64,000 nucleotides of DNA from Massilia sp. HP4 (GCF_005222695.1 NZ_STGG01000023.1:1-64000); one strand, 5' to 3'. Counted from the stretch's first letter, positions 46,253 to 55,366 are shown. Notes: generated by a model from the letters alone, not told the origin. Numbers and translations: made by a program.

Positions 46253-47755
46253 ATGATGCAGTCAACAATTTCTACGTTTCCACCGTACCTGAGCCTGGCA
46301 ATCTGGCTCCCGATCCTGTTCGGCGTGCTGGTCCTGGCCATCGGCCGCGACAAGAACGCCGGGATGGTGCGCATGATGTCGCTCGTGGGCGCCGTCGTCA
46401 GCCTGCTGCCGACGATCCCGCTGATCGCCAACTTCGACAACGCTGCCCATGGCATGCAGTTCTATGAACAGGCGGCCTGGATCGATCGCTTCAACGTCTT
46501 CTACCGCCTTGGCGTGGACGGCCTGTCGCTGTGGTTCGTGCCGCTGACCGCCTTCATCACCATCATCGTGGTGCTGGCGGCGTGGCAGGTGATCGAAGAG
46601 CGCGTTGCCCAGTACATGGGCTCGTTCCTGATCCTGTCGGGCCTGATGATCGGCGTGTTCTGCGCGCTGGACGGCCTGCTGTTCTACTTCTTCTTCGAGG
46701 CCACCCTGATCCCGATGTACATCATCATCGGCGTGTTCGGCGGCCCGAACCGGGTGTATGCGGCGTTCAAGTTCTTCCTGTACACCTTCTTCGGTTCGCT
46801 GCTGACCCTGGTCGCGATCGTCTACCTGTACACCCAGTCGCAATCGTTCGACATCCTGGCCTGGCATCAGCTGCCCTTGACGATGAAAGAGCAGATCCTG
46901 ATCTTCATCGCCTTCTTCATGGCCTTCGCCGTGAAAGTGCCGATGTGGCCGGTGCACACCTGGCTGCCGGATGCCCACGTCGAAGCGCCAACCGGCGGTT
47001 CGGTCGTGCTGGCCGCGATCATGCTGAAGCTGGGCGCTTATGGTTTCCTGCGTTTTTCGCTGCCGATCACCCCGGACGCATCGCAGTACCTGGCGCCGGT
47101 CGTGATTGGCCTGTCGCTGGTCGCCGTGATCTACATTGGCCTGGTGGCCCTGGTGCAGAAAGACATGAAGAAACTGGTCGCCTATTCGTCGATCGCGCAC
47201 ATGGGCTTCGTGACCCTGGGCTTCTTCATGTTCAACGACCTGGGCGTGCAGGGCGGCCTGATGCAGGCAATCTCGCACGGCTTCGTGTCGGGCGCGATGT
47301 TCCTGTGCATCGGCGTGCTGTACGACCGCGTCCACTCGCGTGAAATCGCCGACTACGGTGGTGTGGTCAACACCATGCCGAAGTTCGCGGCCTTCGTGGT
47401 GCTGTTCTCGATGGCCAATGCCGGCCTGCCGGCGACCTCGGGCTTCATCGGCGAGTTCATGGTCATCCTGGGCGCCGTCGAGTTCAACTTCTGGACCGGT
47501 GTCGCATCGGGCACCGCCCTGATCCTGGGCGCGGCCTACTCGCTGTGGATGGTCAAGCGCGTCATCTTCGGGCCAGTGGCCAACAAGAAAGTCGCCGCGT
47601 TGACCGACCTGAACGGCCGCGAGTTCGCCATCCTGTCGGTGCTGGCAATCGCCACCCTGGCGATGGGTCTGTATCCAGCGCCGATCGCCGAGACGCTGCA
47701 AGTGTCGGTCACCGACCTCTTGCAACACGTCGCAGTCAGCAAAGTGCCTCAATAA
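46253..47755 (+). CDS. nuoM: NADH-quinone oxidoreductase subunit M
   Basis: Antiporter-like proton-pumping subunit of 500 residues and about 14 helices. Conserved elements are the TM5 Glu in LLFYFFFEATLIPMYIIIG, FMAFAVKVPMWPVHTWLPDAHVEAPTGGSV with the TM7 Lys, and KDMKKLVAYSSIAHMGF. Two adjacent ATGs start the gene. Confidence 0.96.
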   Translation: MMQSTISTFPPYLSLAIWLPILFGVLVLAIGRDKNAGMVRMMSLVGAVVSLLPTIPLIANFDNAAHGMQFYEQAAWIDRFNVFYRLGVDGLSLWFVPLTAFITIIVVLAAWQVIEERVAQYMGSFLILSGLMIGVFCALDGLLFYFFFEATLIPMYIIIGVFGGPNRVYAAFKFFLYTFFGSLLTLVAIVYLYTQSQSFDILAWHQLPLTMKEQILIFIAFFMAFAVKVPMWPVHTWLPDAHVEAPTGGSVVLAAIMLKLGAYGFLRFSLPITPDASQYLAPVVIGLSLVAVIYIGLVALVQKDMKKLVAYSSIAHMGFVTLGFFMFNDLGVQGGLMQAISHGFVSGAMFLCIGVLYDRVHSREIADYGGVVNTMPKFAAFVVLFSMANAGLPATSGFIGEFMVILGAVEFNFWTGVASGTALILGAAYSLWMVKRVIFGPVANKKVAALTDLNGREFAILSVLAIATLAMGLYPAPIAETLQVSVTDLLQHVAVSKVPQ

Positions 47756-47761
47756 AACGCC

Positions 47762-49276
47762 ATGAATGAAATGAACTCGACCCTGTTATCGGCCGCCGAC
47801 ACCAATCTGGCGCCGGTGTATGCCGAAATCTTCCTGCTGATCGCGACTTCCGCGATCCTGCTGATCGACCTGTTCCTGAAAGAAGGCAAGCGCAACCTGA
47901 CCTACGGCCTGTCGCTGCTGGCGATCGGCGGCTGCGCGATCCTGTCCTTCATGGACTTCGAGTCGGGCGCGACCGTGTACACCTTCAGTGGCATGTACGT
48001 GTCGGATCCGATGTCGAACCTGCTGAAGATGTTCACCTACCTGGCCACGGCCATGACCATCGTCTACTCGCGCCAGTACGCCGGCGACCGCGGCATGATG
48101 TCGGGCAACCTGGGCGGTGAGTTCTACACGCTCGCGCTGTTCTCGATGCTGGGCCAGATGATCATGATCTCGGGTAACAGCATGCTGTCGATCTACCTGG
48201 GCCTGGAACTGATGTCGCTGTCGCTGTACGCGCTGGTTGCGCTGCGCCGCGACCACGCCGTCTCGACCGAAGCCGCGATGAAGTACTTCATCCTGGGCGC
48301 CCTGGCATCGGGTTTCCTGCTGTATGGCATCTCGATGATCTACGGCGCGACCGGTTCGCTCGACATCACCACCATCGGCCAAGTAACTGCCGCCGAAGGC
48401 GCGAACCGCACCATCCTGGTGTTCGGCCTGGTGTTCGTGGTGGCCGGCCTGGCCTTCAAGCTGGGCGTGGTGCCATTCCATATGTGGGTGCCTGACGTCG
48501 TGCAAGGTTCGCCGACCGCCGTGACCCTGCTGCTGGGTGGCGCGCCGAAGATCGCGACCTTCGCCATCGTGATCCGCCTGCTGGCCGAAGCCCTGCCGTC
48601 GATGGCCTTCGACTGGCAGCAGATGCTGCTGGTGGTCGCCGTGCTGTCGCTGGCCTTCGGTAACGTCACCGCGATCGCGCAGACCAATATCAAGCGCATG
48701 CTTGCGTATTCCACCATCGCGCAGATGGGCTTCGTGGTGCTGGCCCTGGTGGTCGGCAACGTCGACGGCGACACCACCAATGCCGCCGCTGCCTACAGCG
48801 CTGCGATGTACTACACCATCATCTATGTGTTGACCACGGTCGGTACCTTCGGCCTGATCATGATGCTGGCGCGCGCCGGCCATGAGGCCGAGCTGATCAG
48901 CGACTTCAAGGGTCTCGGCAAGCGCAGCCCATGGTTCGCGATCGTCGCCACGATCCTGATGTTCTCGCTGGCCGGCGTGCCGCCGATGGTGGGCTTCATC
49001 GCCAAGTACGCGGTGATCCAGGCCGTTGCCGATGCCGGCATGGTGTGGCTGGCCGTCGTGGCCGTGATGTTCTCGCTGATCGGCGCGTTCTACTACCTGC
49101 GCATCGTCAAGACCATCTGGTTCGACGAAGCGGTGGACACTGCCGCGATCGCGACCCCGACCGACATGCGCGTCATCATGTCGCTCAACGGTGTTGCCAT
49201 CGTCGTGCTGGGCGTGATTCCTGGCGGCCTGCTGGCGATCTGCTACAGCGCCATGCAGGCGACCCTGGCGAACTGA
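47762..49276 (+). CDS. nuoN: NADH-quinone oxidoreductase subunit N
   Basis: Third antiporter-like subunit, 504 residues. Conserved elements are YLGLELMSLSLYALVALRRD (TM5 Glu), FKLGVVPFHMWVPDVVQGSPTAVT (TM7 Lys) and TNIKRMLAYSTIAQMGFVVL. It begins 6 bp after nuoM. This completes a full 14-subunit set in the standard order A-N. Confidence 0.96.
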   Translation: MNEMNSTLLSAADTNLAPVYAEIFLLIATSAILLIDLFLKEGKRNLTYGLSLLAIGGCAILSFMDFESGATVYTFSGMYVSDPMSNLLKMFTYLATAMTIVYSRQYAGDRGMMSGNLGGEFYTLALFSMLGQMIMISGNSMLSIYLGLELMSLSLYALVALRRDHAVSTEAAMKYFILGALASGFLLYGISMIYGATGSLDITTIGQVTAAEGANRTILVFGLVFVVAGLAFKLGVVPFHMWVPDVVQGSPTAVTLLLGGAPKIATFAIVIRLLAEALPSMAFDWQQMLLVVAVLSLAFGNVTAIAQTNIKRMLAYSTIAQMGFVVLALVVGNVDGDTTNAAAAYSAAMYYTIIYVLTTVGTFGLIMMLARAGHEAELISDFKGLGKRSPWFAIVATILMFSLAGVPPMVGFIAKYAVIQAVADAGMVWLAVVAVMFSLIGAFYYLRIVKTIWFDEAVDTAAIATPTDMRVIMSLNGVAIVVLGVIPGGLLAICYSAMQATLAN

Positions 49277-49285
49277 GGCTGACCA

Positions 49286-49612
49286 ATGGATAGCTCGCTG
49301 GCCGTCATGCTGGTGATTGCCCTCGCGCTGGCGGGGGCCAATCTGCCGTTCGTGAACGAGCGCCTGTTCGGGCTCGTGCCGGTGCCTGGCGGCAAGGCGG
49401 CGGCGAAGGCTCGCAACAAGGCTTTCGCGCTGCGCCTGCTCGAACTGGTGGTGCTGTATTTCATCGTCGGGCTGGTGGCCAAGCTGCTGGAATCGCGCAT
49501 CGGCTCGGTGTTCGTGCAGACCTGGGAGTTTTATGCGGTGACCGGGTGCATGTTCCTGGTGCTGGCGTTTCCGGGCTTCGTGATGCGGTATATGCGCAAG
49601 CGGCGCGCTTAA
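49286..49612 (+). CDS. DUF2818 family membrane protein
   Basis: A 108-residue protein with three hydrophobic helices (about 5-20, 48-66, 83-101). It has the DUF2818 pattern GANLPFVNERLFGLVP and ends in basic RYMRKRRA. This family is found right after nuoN in many Burkholderiales and is therefore suspected to help complex I assembly or stability, though no function is proven. It begins 9 bp after nuoN and is surely in the same transcript. Confidence 0.85.
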   Translation: MDSSLAVMLVIALALAGANLPFVNERLFGLVPVPGGKAAAKARNKAFALRLLELVVLYFIVGLVAKLLESRIGSVFVQTWEFYAVTGCMFLVLAFPGFVMRYMRKRRA

Positions 49613-49626
49613 ATTCCATTCGTTGA

Positions 49627-49690
49627 ACGCGTCGGCGGCGGAGCCGCCAACCCTACGGTAATCAGGGTTGGTGCTCCGCCGCCGACGCGT
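49627..49690. repeat. Palindromic repeat at the end of the nuo operon
   Basis: The left arm (49627-49654) begins ACGCGTCGGCGGCGGAGCC. The right arm (49664-49690) is its reverse complement apart from one mismatch and one missing base. It is the same element type as at 21295-21368. It lies 14 bp after the DUF2818 stop and could end the nuo transcript. Confidence 0.85.
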
Positions 49691-49719
49691 TTGGCTTATG
49701 ATCTTCCCATCTGCATAAT
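49691..49719 (+). promoter_or_regulatory. Possible promoter of the Nudix gene
   Basis: TTGGCT (49691-49696), a 17-bp spacer and CATAAT (49714-49719) stand 14 bp before the Nudix ATG, directly abutting the palindromic repeat. Confidence 0.4.
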
Positions 49720-49733
49720 CGACGGAGTAGCGA

Positions 49734-50300
49734 ATGGAGCACAAAGTGTCGGAACTGATAGAAACCCGCATCGACGGCGGCGTCGTCTACGACGGCCACT
49801 TTTTGAAAGTCGAGAAAGACCGCATCCGCCTGCCTGACGGCTCGGAAAGCCAGCGCGAATTCTTCCGCCACCCCGGCGCCGTCGTGATCCTGCCGCTGTT
49901 GCCCGACGGCCGCGTGCTGCTCGAGCGCCAGTTCCGTTATCCGAACGCCCAGGTCTTCATCGAATTCCCGGCCGGGAAGATCGACCCGGGCGAAGACCAC
50001 CTCGAATGCGCCAGGCGCGAGCTCAAGGAAGAGACCGGCTACACGGCGGGCCGCTGGCGTTTCGTGTGCACCATCCACAATGCGATCGCCTATTCGGACG
50101 AGCACCTCGAGATCTTCCTGGCCGAAGACCTGACCGCCGGCGAGCAGCAGCTCGATGCCGGTGAATTCCTGGAAACCTTCAGCGCCACCGTGCCCGAGCT
50201 GCTCGAGATGGTGCGCCGGGGCGAGATCACCGACGTCAAGACCATCATCGGCACGTTCTGGCTCGAGAAAATCCTGGCCGGCGACTGGACGCCTGCCTGA
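49734..50300 (+). CDS. Nudix hydrolase, ADP-ribose pyrophosphatase type
   Basis: A 188-residue Nudix enzyme. The Nudix box is complete from G81 to Y103: GKIDPGEDH, then C-A-R-R95-E96-L97-K-E99-E100-T-G102. The preceding VFIEFPAGK and the N-terminal FRHPGAVVILPLL fit the ADP-ribose pyrophosphatase (NudF-like) subgroup, which hydrolyses ADP-ribose to AMP and ribose 5-phosphate. It follows its own promoter-like sequence and a GGAG ribosome site. Substrate is inferred from subgroup resemblance. Confidence 0.88.
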   Translation: MEHKVSELIETRIDGGVVYDGHFLKVEKDRIRLPDGSESQREFFRHPGAVVILPLLPDGRVLLERQFRYPNAQVFIEFPAGKIDPGEDHLECARRELKEETGYTAGRWRFVCTIHNAIAYSDEHLEIFLAEDLTAGEQQLDAGEFLETFSATVPELLEMVRRGEITDVKTIIGTFWLEKILAGDWTPA

Positions 50301-50305
50301 AGACC

Positions 50306-51022
50306 ATGCGGCCGGGTCGGAGCTGGATCGCGCCGATGTCGGCCGCGTTGGTCTTTCTGCTGGCAGCCCCGGCCTCGGCCCAGGCCCGCACGCCGTTCCA
50401 GGCGAAATGCGAAGACACGCTCGGCGAGACGATCTCGGTGCTGTCCAGCCGCGGCGACGGCTACCGCATCGACAACACCCGTTCCTATTTCGACCTGACG
50501 CGCCTGAAGGGCAGTGTGCGTCGCGGTTCCTGGGTGCTTGGCCTGACGCATACCGAGGCGCGAGTGAGCATCAAGGTCGGCGGACGTATGCTGGTCGACC
50601 AGGCCAGCGGCCATGAATGCGTGGCCCCGCGCATCGACGTCAACCTGTACTACGCGCCGATCGTGATCTATGTCAGCCGCGAGTTCCCGCCGGGATCGTG
50701 TTCCTACCAGGAAGTGCTGGCCCACGAGATGCGCCACCTGAAGACCTACCAGGACTTCCTGCCCCGTGCCGAGGCCATCGTGCGTGCGCGGCTGGCGGCG
50801 CGTTTCGCCGGCAAGCCGCTGTATGCGCCGATCGGACAAGCGCGAAACCTGCTCCAGCGCGAAGTCGACCGCAGCTGGATGCCCTATATTCAACGTGAGA
50901 TGGCCAAGGTCGAAGTCTTGCAGGCGGCCATTGATACGCCGCAGGAATACGCCCGCCTGGGCAAGGTTTGCGCAGGTGAGGTACAGTCTTTGCTTAGACA
51001 GGCAACACGACGCAGTTCATGA
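50306..51022 (+). CDS. Secreted HExxH protein, putative metallopeptidase
   Basis: A 238-residue protein with signal peptide (about 1-27, PASAQA). The mature part has several cysteines (C35, C105, C132) that may form disulfides. The motif H140-E-M-R-H144 in SYQEVLAHEMRHLKTYQDF is a zinc-type HExxH signature in a predicted helix, followed by a basic helical C-terminus. I do not recognise a named peptidase family, and the third ligand is not obvious. It begins 5 bp after the Nudix stop and overlaps ispD by ATGA, so all are co-transcribed. Confidence 0.6.
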   Translation: MRPGRSWIAPMSAALVFLLAAPASAQARTPFQAKCEDTLGETISVLSSRGDGYRIDNTRSYFDLTRLKGSVRRGSWVLGLTHTEARVSIKVGGRMLVDQASGHECVAPRIDVNLYYAPIVIYVSREFPPGSCSYQEVLAHEMRHLKTYQDFLPRAEAIVRARLAARFAGKPLYAPIGQARNLLQREVDRSWMPYIQREMAKVEVLQAAIDTPQEYARLGKVCAGEVQSLLRQATRRSS

Positions 51023-51759
51023 TCACGAAACAGACGAACACGGCAGCGCCGTCGCATTGTGCGCGGCATGTGGCATTGATTCCGGCAGCCGGCGTCGGCG
51101 CCCGCATGGCGGCAGGCAGCCCCAAGCAATACCTGGCGATCGGCGCCAAGCCCATGCTGCGCCACACGGTCGACGCCTTCCTTTCCAGCCCCCTTGTTGT
51201 GCACACCTATGTCGTGGTGAGCGCCGACGATCCCTTCATCGACGGCGTGCTGCCCGAAGCAAAAGCCGCTGGCAGCCGCGTTACGGTGCTGCGCTGCGGC
51301 GGCGCAACCCGGATGGAATCGATCCGCAACGGCCTGCATGCGCTGCAAGATACGATAGCAGCGCAAGACCGCGTGCTGGTGCACGACGCTGCACGGCCCG
51401 GGCTGAACGCCGTGCTCATCGAACGCCTGATCGTCGAGACTGGTGACCATGAGGCCGGCGGCCTGCTGGCCCTGCCCGTGGTCGACACCGTCAAGCGCAG
51501 GGGCGAGGGCAGCGTCGCCACCGTCCCGCGCGATGGGCTGTGGCTGGCCCAGACCCCGCAGATGTTCACTTACGCGCTGCTGTGCCGTGCGCTCGATGCG
51601 GCAACCGACCCTGCCGCGATCACCGACGACGCCAGCGCGGTTGAAGCGCTCGGCCTGGCCCCCAAGTTGGTGGAAGGCCATCCGCGCAACCTGAAAGTCA
51701 CGCTGCCATCCGACATCCGCATCGCCGAGATGTACCTGGCGCATGATTCCACCATTTGA
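51019..51759 (+). CDS. ispD: 2-C-methyl-D-erythritol 4-phosphate cytidylyltransferase
   Basis: Third step of the MEP isoprenoid pathway, adding CMP to methylerythritol phosphate. The 246-residue protein has [21 protein letters not shown] (about 19-39), the glycine-rich CTP site with its basic residues. Also present are [22 protein letters not shown] and the late [10 protein letters not shown] and [14 protein letters not shown]. It overlaps the HExxH gene by 4 bp and is followed after 22 bp by ispF. Confidence 0.95.
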   Translation: MITKQTNTAAPSHCARHVALIPAAGVGARMAAGSPKQYLAIGAKPMLRHTVDAFLSSPLVVHTYVVVSADDPFIDGVLPEAKAAGSRVTVLRCGGATRMESIRNGLHALQDTIAAQDRVLVHDAARPGLNAVLIERLIVETGDHEAGGLLALPVVDTVKRRGEGSVATVPRDGLWLAQTPQMFTYALLCRALDAATDPAAITDDASAVEALGLAPKLVEGHPRNLKVTLPSDIRIAEMYLAHDSTI

Positions 51760-51781
51760 CCGACACCGAAGAAACACGACC

Positions 51782-52297
51782 ATGGCACTCGCATCCTACA
51801 ATCCCCATCCTCCGTTTCGCATCGGCACCGGCTACGATAATCACGCGCTGGTCGAAGGCCGCAAGCTGATCGTCGGCGGCGTCACCATCCCGCACCGCCT
51901 GGGCCTGTTGGGCCATTCCGATGCCGACGTGCTGCTGCATGCGATCATCGATTCGCTGCTGGGCGCGGCCGCGCTGGGCGATATCGGCAAGCACTTCCCG
52001 GACACCGACCCGATGTTCGCCGGCGCCGATTCGCGCACCCTGCTGCGCGAAGTCGCGCACCGCGTGCTTAATTCCGGCTACACGATCGGCAATATCGATG
52101 CCACCATCATCGCCCAGCAGCCGAAGATGGCGCCGCACATCCCGCTGATGGTCTCGCGCATCGCCGAAGACCTGGGCGTGTCGCCGCAGCAGGTCAATAT
52201 CAAGGCCAAGACCAACGAGAAGCTGGGCTACCTGGGCCGCGAAGAGGGCATGGCGGCGCACTCGACGGCACTGCTGATCAGGGCCTCTACCGACTGA
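51782..52297 (+). CDS. ispF: 2-C-methyl-D-erythritol 2,4-cyclodiphosphate synthase
   Basis: Fifth step of the MEP pathway. The 171-residue protein has the zinc ligands D19-x-H21 ([17 protein letters not shown]) and H53 ([14 protein letters not shown]), then [14 protein letters not shown] and the C-terminal [21 protein letters not shown]. The usual DVH reads DNH, which keeps both ligands. The N-terminus is about ten residues longer than in E. coli. ispD-ispF adjacency is common in proteobacteria. Confidence 0.95.
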   Translation: MALASYNPHPPFRIGTGYDNHALVEGRKLIVGGVTIPHRLGLLGHSDADVLLHAIIDSLLGAAALGDIGKHFPDTDPMFAGADSRTLLREVAHRVLNSGYTIGNIDATIIAQQPKMAPHIPLMVSRIAEDLGVSPQQVNIKAKTNEKLGYLGREEGMAAHSTALLIRASTD

Positions 52298-52331
52298 TCG
52301 ACGGGCTTCGGCAAAGGTCGAAAAGGCAATC

Positions 52332-52337
52332 TATAAT
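52332..52337 (+). promoter_or_regulatory. Consensus -10 box just before the MFS gene
   Basis: TATAAT at 52332-52337 is only 6 bp before the chosen ATG (52344). If used, transcription would start on or next to the start codon, giving a leaderless or nearly leaderless mRNA. No close ribosome site is seen, only AAGG 17 bp upstream. The -35 is weak. Confidence 0.4.
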
Positions 52338-52343
52338 TGCCCG

Positions 52344-53597
52344 ATGACCGATGCCAACCCGACACTTTCTCCGCGCGCGGCCTGGATCCTGATCCTGGTC
52401 GCCAGCGCCATCATGATGATCACGATGGGCGCGCGGCTGACCACCGGCCTGTTCCTGTCGCCGCTCAATACCGCGACCGGGCTCGGCGTGGCCACCATCA
52501 GCTTCGTGATGGCGGTGGCCCAGCTGATGTGGGGCGCGGCCCAGCCGGTGTTCGGCGCCGTCGCCGACAAGTACGGGCCGGGCAGGGTGATCGCCCTCGG
52601 CGGCGTGATGCTGGCGGCCGGCACCGCGCTCACGCCTTTCGTGAGTTCGGAGTGGGCGCTGCTCTTGACCATGGGCTTTTTGTCCGCGGCCGGCGCCGGC
52701 GCCGGCAGCTTCTCGATCCTGATCGGCGCCACCGCCCAGCGCCTGCCCGTCGAGCGGCGCGCCTTCGCCTCGGGCTTCATCAATGCCGGCGGCTCCTTCG
52801 GCCAGTTCGTGTTCGCGCCGTTGATGGGCGCGATCATCGCCGGCGCCGGCTGGATCTGGGCCATGCTGACGATGGCCGCCGCCACCTTGCTGACCATTCC
52901 GCTGGCCTGGCCGCTGCGCGGCAGGAAAGCCGCCGCCTCGGCTGTCGCGACGCCTGCCACCGGGCAGCCGGCGCTGCCTTCGATCTCGCTCGGCCAGCAG
53001 CTGCGCCAGGCCATGCGCGACCGTAGTTATATCTGCCTGCACCTGGGTTTCTTCACCTGCGGCTTCCACATCGCCTTCCTGGTCACCCACCTGCCGGGCG
53101 AGGTCGCGCTGTGCGGCTTGCCGACAAGTGTCTCGGCCACCGCGCTGGCCCTGATCGGCCTGTTCAACATCGTCGGCAGCCTGGGCGCCGGGATGCTGTC
53201 CTCGCGCTACCGCATGAAGTCGCTGCTGTTCTGGATCTACGCCAGCCGCGCGGTGCTGGTCGGTGTGTACCTGCTGGCGCCTAAGACCGAGTGGACCTTC
53301 TACCTGTTCGCCGCCGCGCTCGGCGCCACCTGGCTGGCCACCGTCCCGCCGACCGCGGGCCTGGTCGGCAAGCTGTTCGGCGTGCGCTACCTGGCCACCC
53401 TGTTCGGCATGACCCTGCTGTCGCACCAGATCGGCGGCTTCTTCGGCGCCTGGCTGGGCGGCCTGGCGGTGGTGCAGAACGGCGACTACAGCTGGATGTG
53501 GTATGCCGACATGGCGCTCGCGCTGGCGGCGGCATTGGTGAACCTGCCGATCCGCGAAGCGGCGGTGGTGCGTACGCCGAAGCTGGCGGGGGCGTAA
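52344..53597 (+). CDS. MFS transporter
   Basis: A 417-residue, 12-helix major facilitator. The motif A-like loop between TM2 and TM3 reads GAVADKYGPGRV. The half-way loop (about 193-220) is hydrophilic. The second half begins with CLHLGFFTCGFHIAFLVTHLPGEV, a pattern shared with monocarboxylate and oxalate/formate-type transporters. Substrate cannot be stated. Located 46 bp after ispF but probably under its own promoter. Confidence 0.88.
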   Translation: MTDANPTLSPRAAWILILVASAIMMITMGARLTTGLFLSPLNTATGLGVATISFVMAVAQLMWGAAQPVFGAVADKYGPGRVIALGGVMLAAGTALTPFVSSEWALLLTMGFLSAAGAGAGSFSILIGATAQRLPVERRAFASGFINAGGSFGQFVFAPLMGAIIAGAGWIWAMLTMAAATLLTIPLAWPLRGRKAAASAVATPATGQPALPSISLGQQLRQAMRDRSYICLHLGFFTCGFHIAFLVTHLPGEVALCGLPTSVSATALALIGLFNIVGSLGAGMLSSRYRMKSLLFWIYASRAVLVGVYLLAPKTEWTFYLFAAALGATWLATVPPTAGLVGKLFGVRYLATLFGMTLLSHQIGGFFGAWLGGLAVVQNGDYSWMWYADMALALAAALVNLPIREAAVVRTPKLAGA

Positions 53598-53599
53598 AG

Positions 53600-53908
53600 G
53601 TGGCGCGCGATACCTGGGCTTATCGCGAGGTGGCGGTCGAGTCGGCGCTCGATGCGTGGAGCGGCAAGCCGCGCATCCGCCCGGTGTCGGGACAGGCATT
53701 CGCGACCGATATGCGGGTCCAGTGTTCGCGCAGCCTGCTCGACACCGAACGGTATCCGGTCGGCACGCGCTTCCTGCTGTCGGTGCGGATCACGGACCGC
53801 CAGGGCGGCGCGCCGTTTCTCTATGCGTGGCATGGCGATCCGGTGGTCGTCATGAACAAGACGCAGGTGAAGCGCTTCCTCGAGATGTACCGGCGTTTGC
53901 GCTTGTAG
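53600..53908 (+). CDS. Small hypothetical protein
   Basis: A 102-residue protein starting with GTG 2 bp after the MFS stop, with AAAGG next to the start. It contains GKPRIRPVSGQAFATDMRVQ, then RYPVGTRFLLSVRITDRQG and FLYAWHGDPVVVM, a mostly beta pattern ending in the helix KTQVKRFLEMYRRLRL. I do not recognise it. Its tight spacing and ordered strand/helix pattern favour a real gene; a terminator follows at once. Confidence 0.6.
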   Translation: MARDTWAYREVAVESALDAWSGKPRIRPVSGQAFATDMRVQCSRSLLDTERYPVGTRFLLSVRITDRQGGAPFLYAWHGDPVVVMNKTQVKRFLEMYRRLRL

Positions 53909-53917
53909 CGCGAAATG

Positions 53918-53945
53918 AAAAAAGGCCGCGGATCGCGGCCTTTCC
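53918..53945. terminator. Two-way intrinsic terminator
   Basis: AAAAAAGGCCGCG / CGCGGCCTTT with a GAT loop. A-run on one side and T-run on the other suit both the plus-strand hypothetical gene and the minus-strand nuoA2 unit that converge here. Confidence 0.85.
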
Positions 53946-53948
53946 ATT

Positions 53949-54134
53949 TCAGTCGACGGTGGGAGGCGGGACGCCGGCCCCGCTGGCCAGCACGGACAGG
54001 GAGAGGGCGATCCCGGTGCCGGCGATGGTCGCCAGCAGCGCCGCGGTGCGCGGCCTGGCGTTCTTGTGCGAGCGCCAGGCCGCATCGAGCAGCCCGATGC
54101 CGATTACCAGGTTCACGAACAGCATGGCGTCCAT
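53949..54134 (-). CDS. Small two-helix membrane protein
   Basis: A 61-residue protein encoded 6 bp after the orphan nuoA, same strand. Two hydrophobic helices (about 4-18 and 31-52) flank a basic loop RSHKNARPR. No family recognised. Close spacing to nuoA2 and the terminator directly after it support a real two-gene unit. Confidence 0.55.
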   Translation of the reverse strand: MDAMLFVNLVIGIGLLDAAWRSHKNARPRTAALLATIAGTGIALSLSVLASGAGVPPPTVD

Positions 54135-54140
54135 GTCGGC

Positions 54141-54500
54141 TTAATCCCAGTCCAACGCGCCTTTTTTCCATTCATAGGCCAGGCCGATGGTCAACAGGCC
54201 CAGGAAGACCATCATGCCCCAGAAGCCGGTCGAGCCGATGTCGGTGACGACGACTGCCCAAGGCACCAGGAAGGCCACTTCGAGGTCGAACAGGATGAAC
54301 AGGATCGCAACCAGGTAGAAGCGCACGTCGAACTGCATGCGTGCATCGCCGAAGGCTTCGAAACCGCACTCGTACTGCGACAGCTTTTCGGGATCCGGAC
54401 GGTGCGGGCCCAGCACGCGGCCCAGCACCTGGGGCGCGACGCCGACCAGGATGCCGATGATAATGAACATGAGTACGGGGAAGTATTCTTCGAGATTCAT
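54141..54500 (-). CDS. Orphan second copy of complex I subunit A
   Basis: A 119-residue NuoA paralogue, the same length as the operon copy at 34624-34983. Both share MNLE-Y-PVL at the start, [15 protein letters not shown], the loop [18 protein letters not shown] and the final KKGALDW. They differ mostly in the third helix ([29 protein letters not shown] here). No other nuo gene is nearby. It may replace NuoA under some condition or be a drifting duplicate. Start chosen by alignment with NuoA; longer in-frame starts have no family support. Confidence 0.9.
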   Translation of the reverse strand: MNLEEYFPVLMFIIIGILVGVAPQVLGRVLGPHRPDPEKLSQYECGFEAFGDARMQFDVRFYLVAILFILFDLEVAFLVPWAVVVTDIGSTGFWGMMVFLGLLTIGLAYEWKKGALDWD

Positions 54501-54739
54501 GGCTCTACTGCGCGGTAATGCGCGTGGGTTGATAAAGGAAGTGGTGCGGCCTCGACAGGCAAAGTTGGGCTCGATTCTAACCGCATACAACCCTGTTGCC
54601 AACCAGGCATTTTGCGTGCAATTACTGTGTTTACGCAGGTATTTACGCGTAACTGCCTTCCATTGGCGCCGCACGCGACCCAAACTGGTTATCATCCGGT
54701 GTTGGCAGATCGACCTCATCCAAAATCCAAAGGAGCACC

Positions 54740-55294
54740 ATGGCCTCGAAAAAAATCGCCGTCCTCGTCGGCAGCCTGCGCAAGGACTCGTACACCCGCC
54801 GCGTCGCCCACAGCCTGATCGAACTGGCTCCCGCCGGCCTCGAGCTGTCCATCGTCGAACTGCGCGACCTGCCGCTGTATAACGAGGACGATGAGACCGA
54901 TCCGGCTCCAGGCGCCTATGCGGCGTTTCGCGAAGCCATCCGCCAGGCTGACGGCATCCTGTTCTGCACCCCGGAGTACAACCGCTCGGTGCCGGGCGCG
55001 CTCAAGAACGCGATCGACGTCGGCTCGCGTCCCTACGGCAAGGCCGCCTTCGCCGACAAGCCCTGCGCCATCGTCAGCGTCTCGCCGGGCGCACTGGGCG
55101 GCTTCGGCGCCAACCACCACCTGCGCCAGATGCTGCCCTTCCTGAACATGCCAACGATGCCGGCGCCGGAAGCCTATGTCGGCAGCGTGGCCACCAAGTA
55201 CGACGGCGCAAAGCTGACCGACGAATCGTCGCGCGCCTTCTTCCAGAAATTCATGGCCGCCTTTGGCGCCTGGGTGGATCAGCATGCCGCCTGA
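54740..55294 (+). CDS. NADPH-dependent FMN reductase (ChrR/YieF type)
   Basis: A 184-residue flavodoxin-fold quinone or azo reductase. The phosphate-binding loop is [13 protein letters not shown] (about 11-23). The second signature is [18 protein letters not shown] (about 76-93), typical of the NADPH-dependent FMN reductase family that reduces quinones, chromate or azo dyes. A ribosome site AAGGAG precedes the start. It is divergent from nuoA2 across 239 bp that hold no gene. Confidence 0.9.
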   Translation: MASKKIAVLVGSLRKDSYTRRVAHSLIELAPAGLELSIVELRDLPLYNEDDETDPAPGAYAAFREAIRQADGILFCTPEYNRSVPGALKNAIDVGSRPYGKAAFADKPCAIVSVSPGALGGFGANHHLRQMLPFLNMPTMPAPEAYVGSVATKYDGAKLTDESSRAFFQKFMAAFGAWVDQHAA

Positions 55295-55366
55295 TGCCGC
55301 ATCGGCGCAGGCGCCGGCGCCGGGTGACACGGGCCGCGACTGCGAATTGAAAGGCCCGCCCGTCGC

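Noticed and set aside
53821..54171. Alternative 116-codon frame on the minus strand overlapping the nuoA2 end
   Set aside because: It overlaps both nuoA2 and the terminator and lacks a hydrophobic or conserved pattern; the 61-residue frame fits better.
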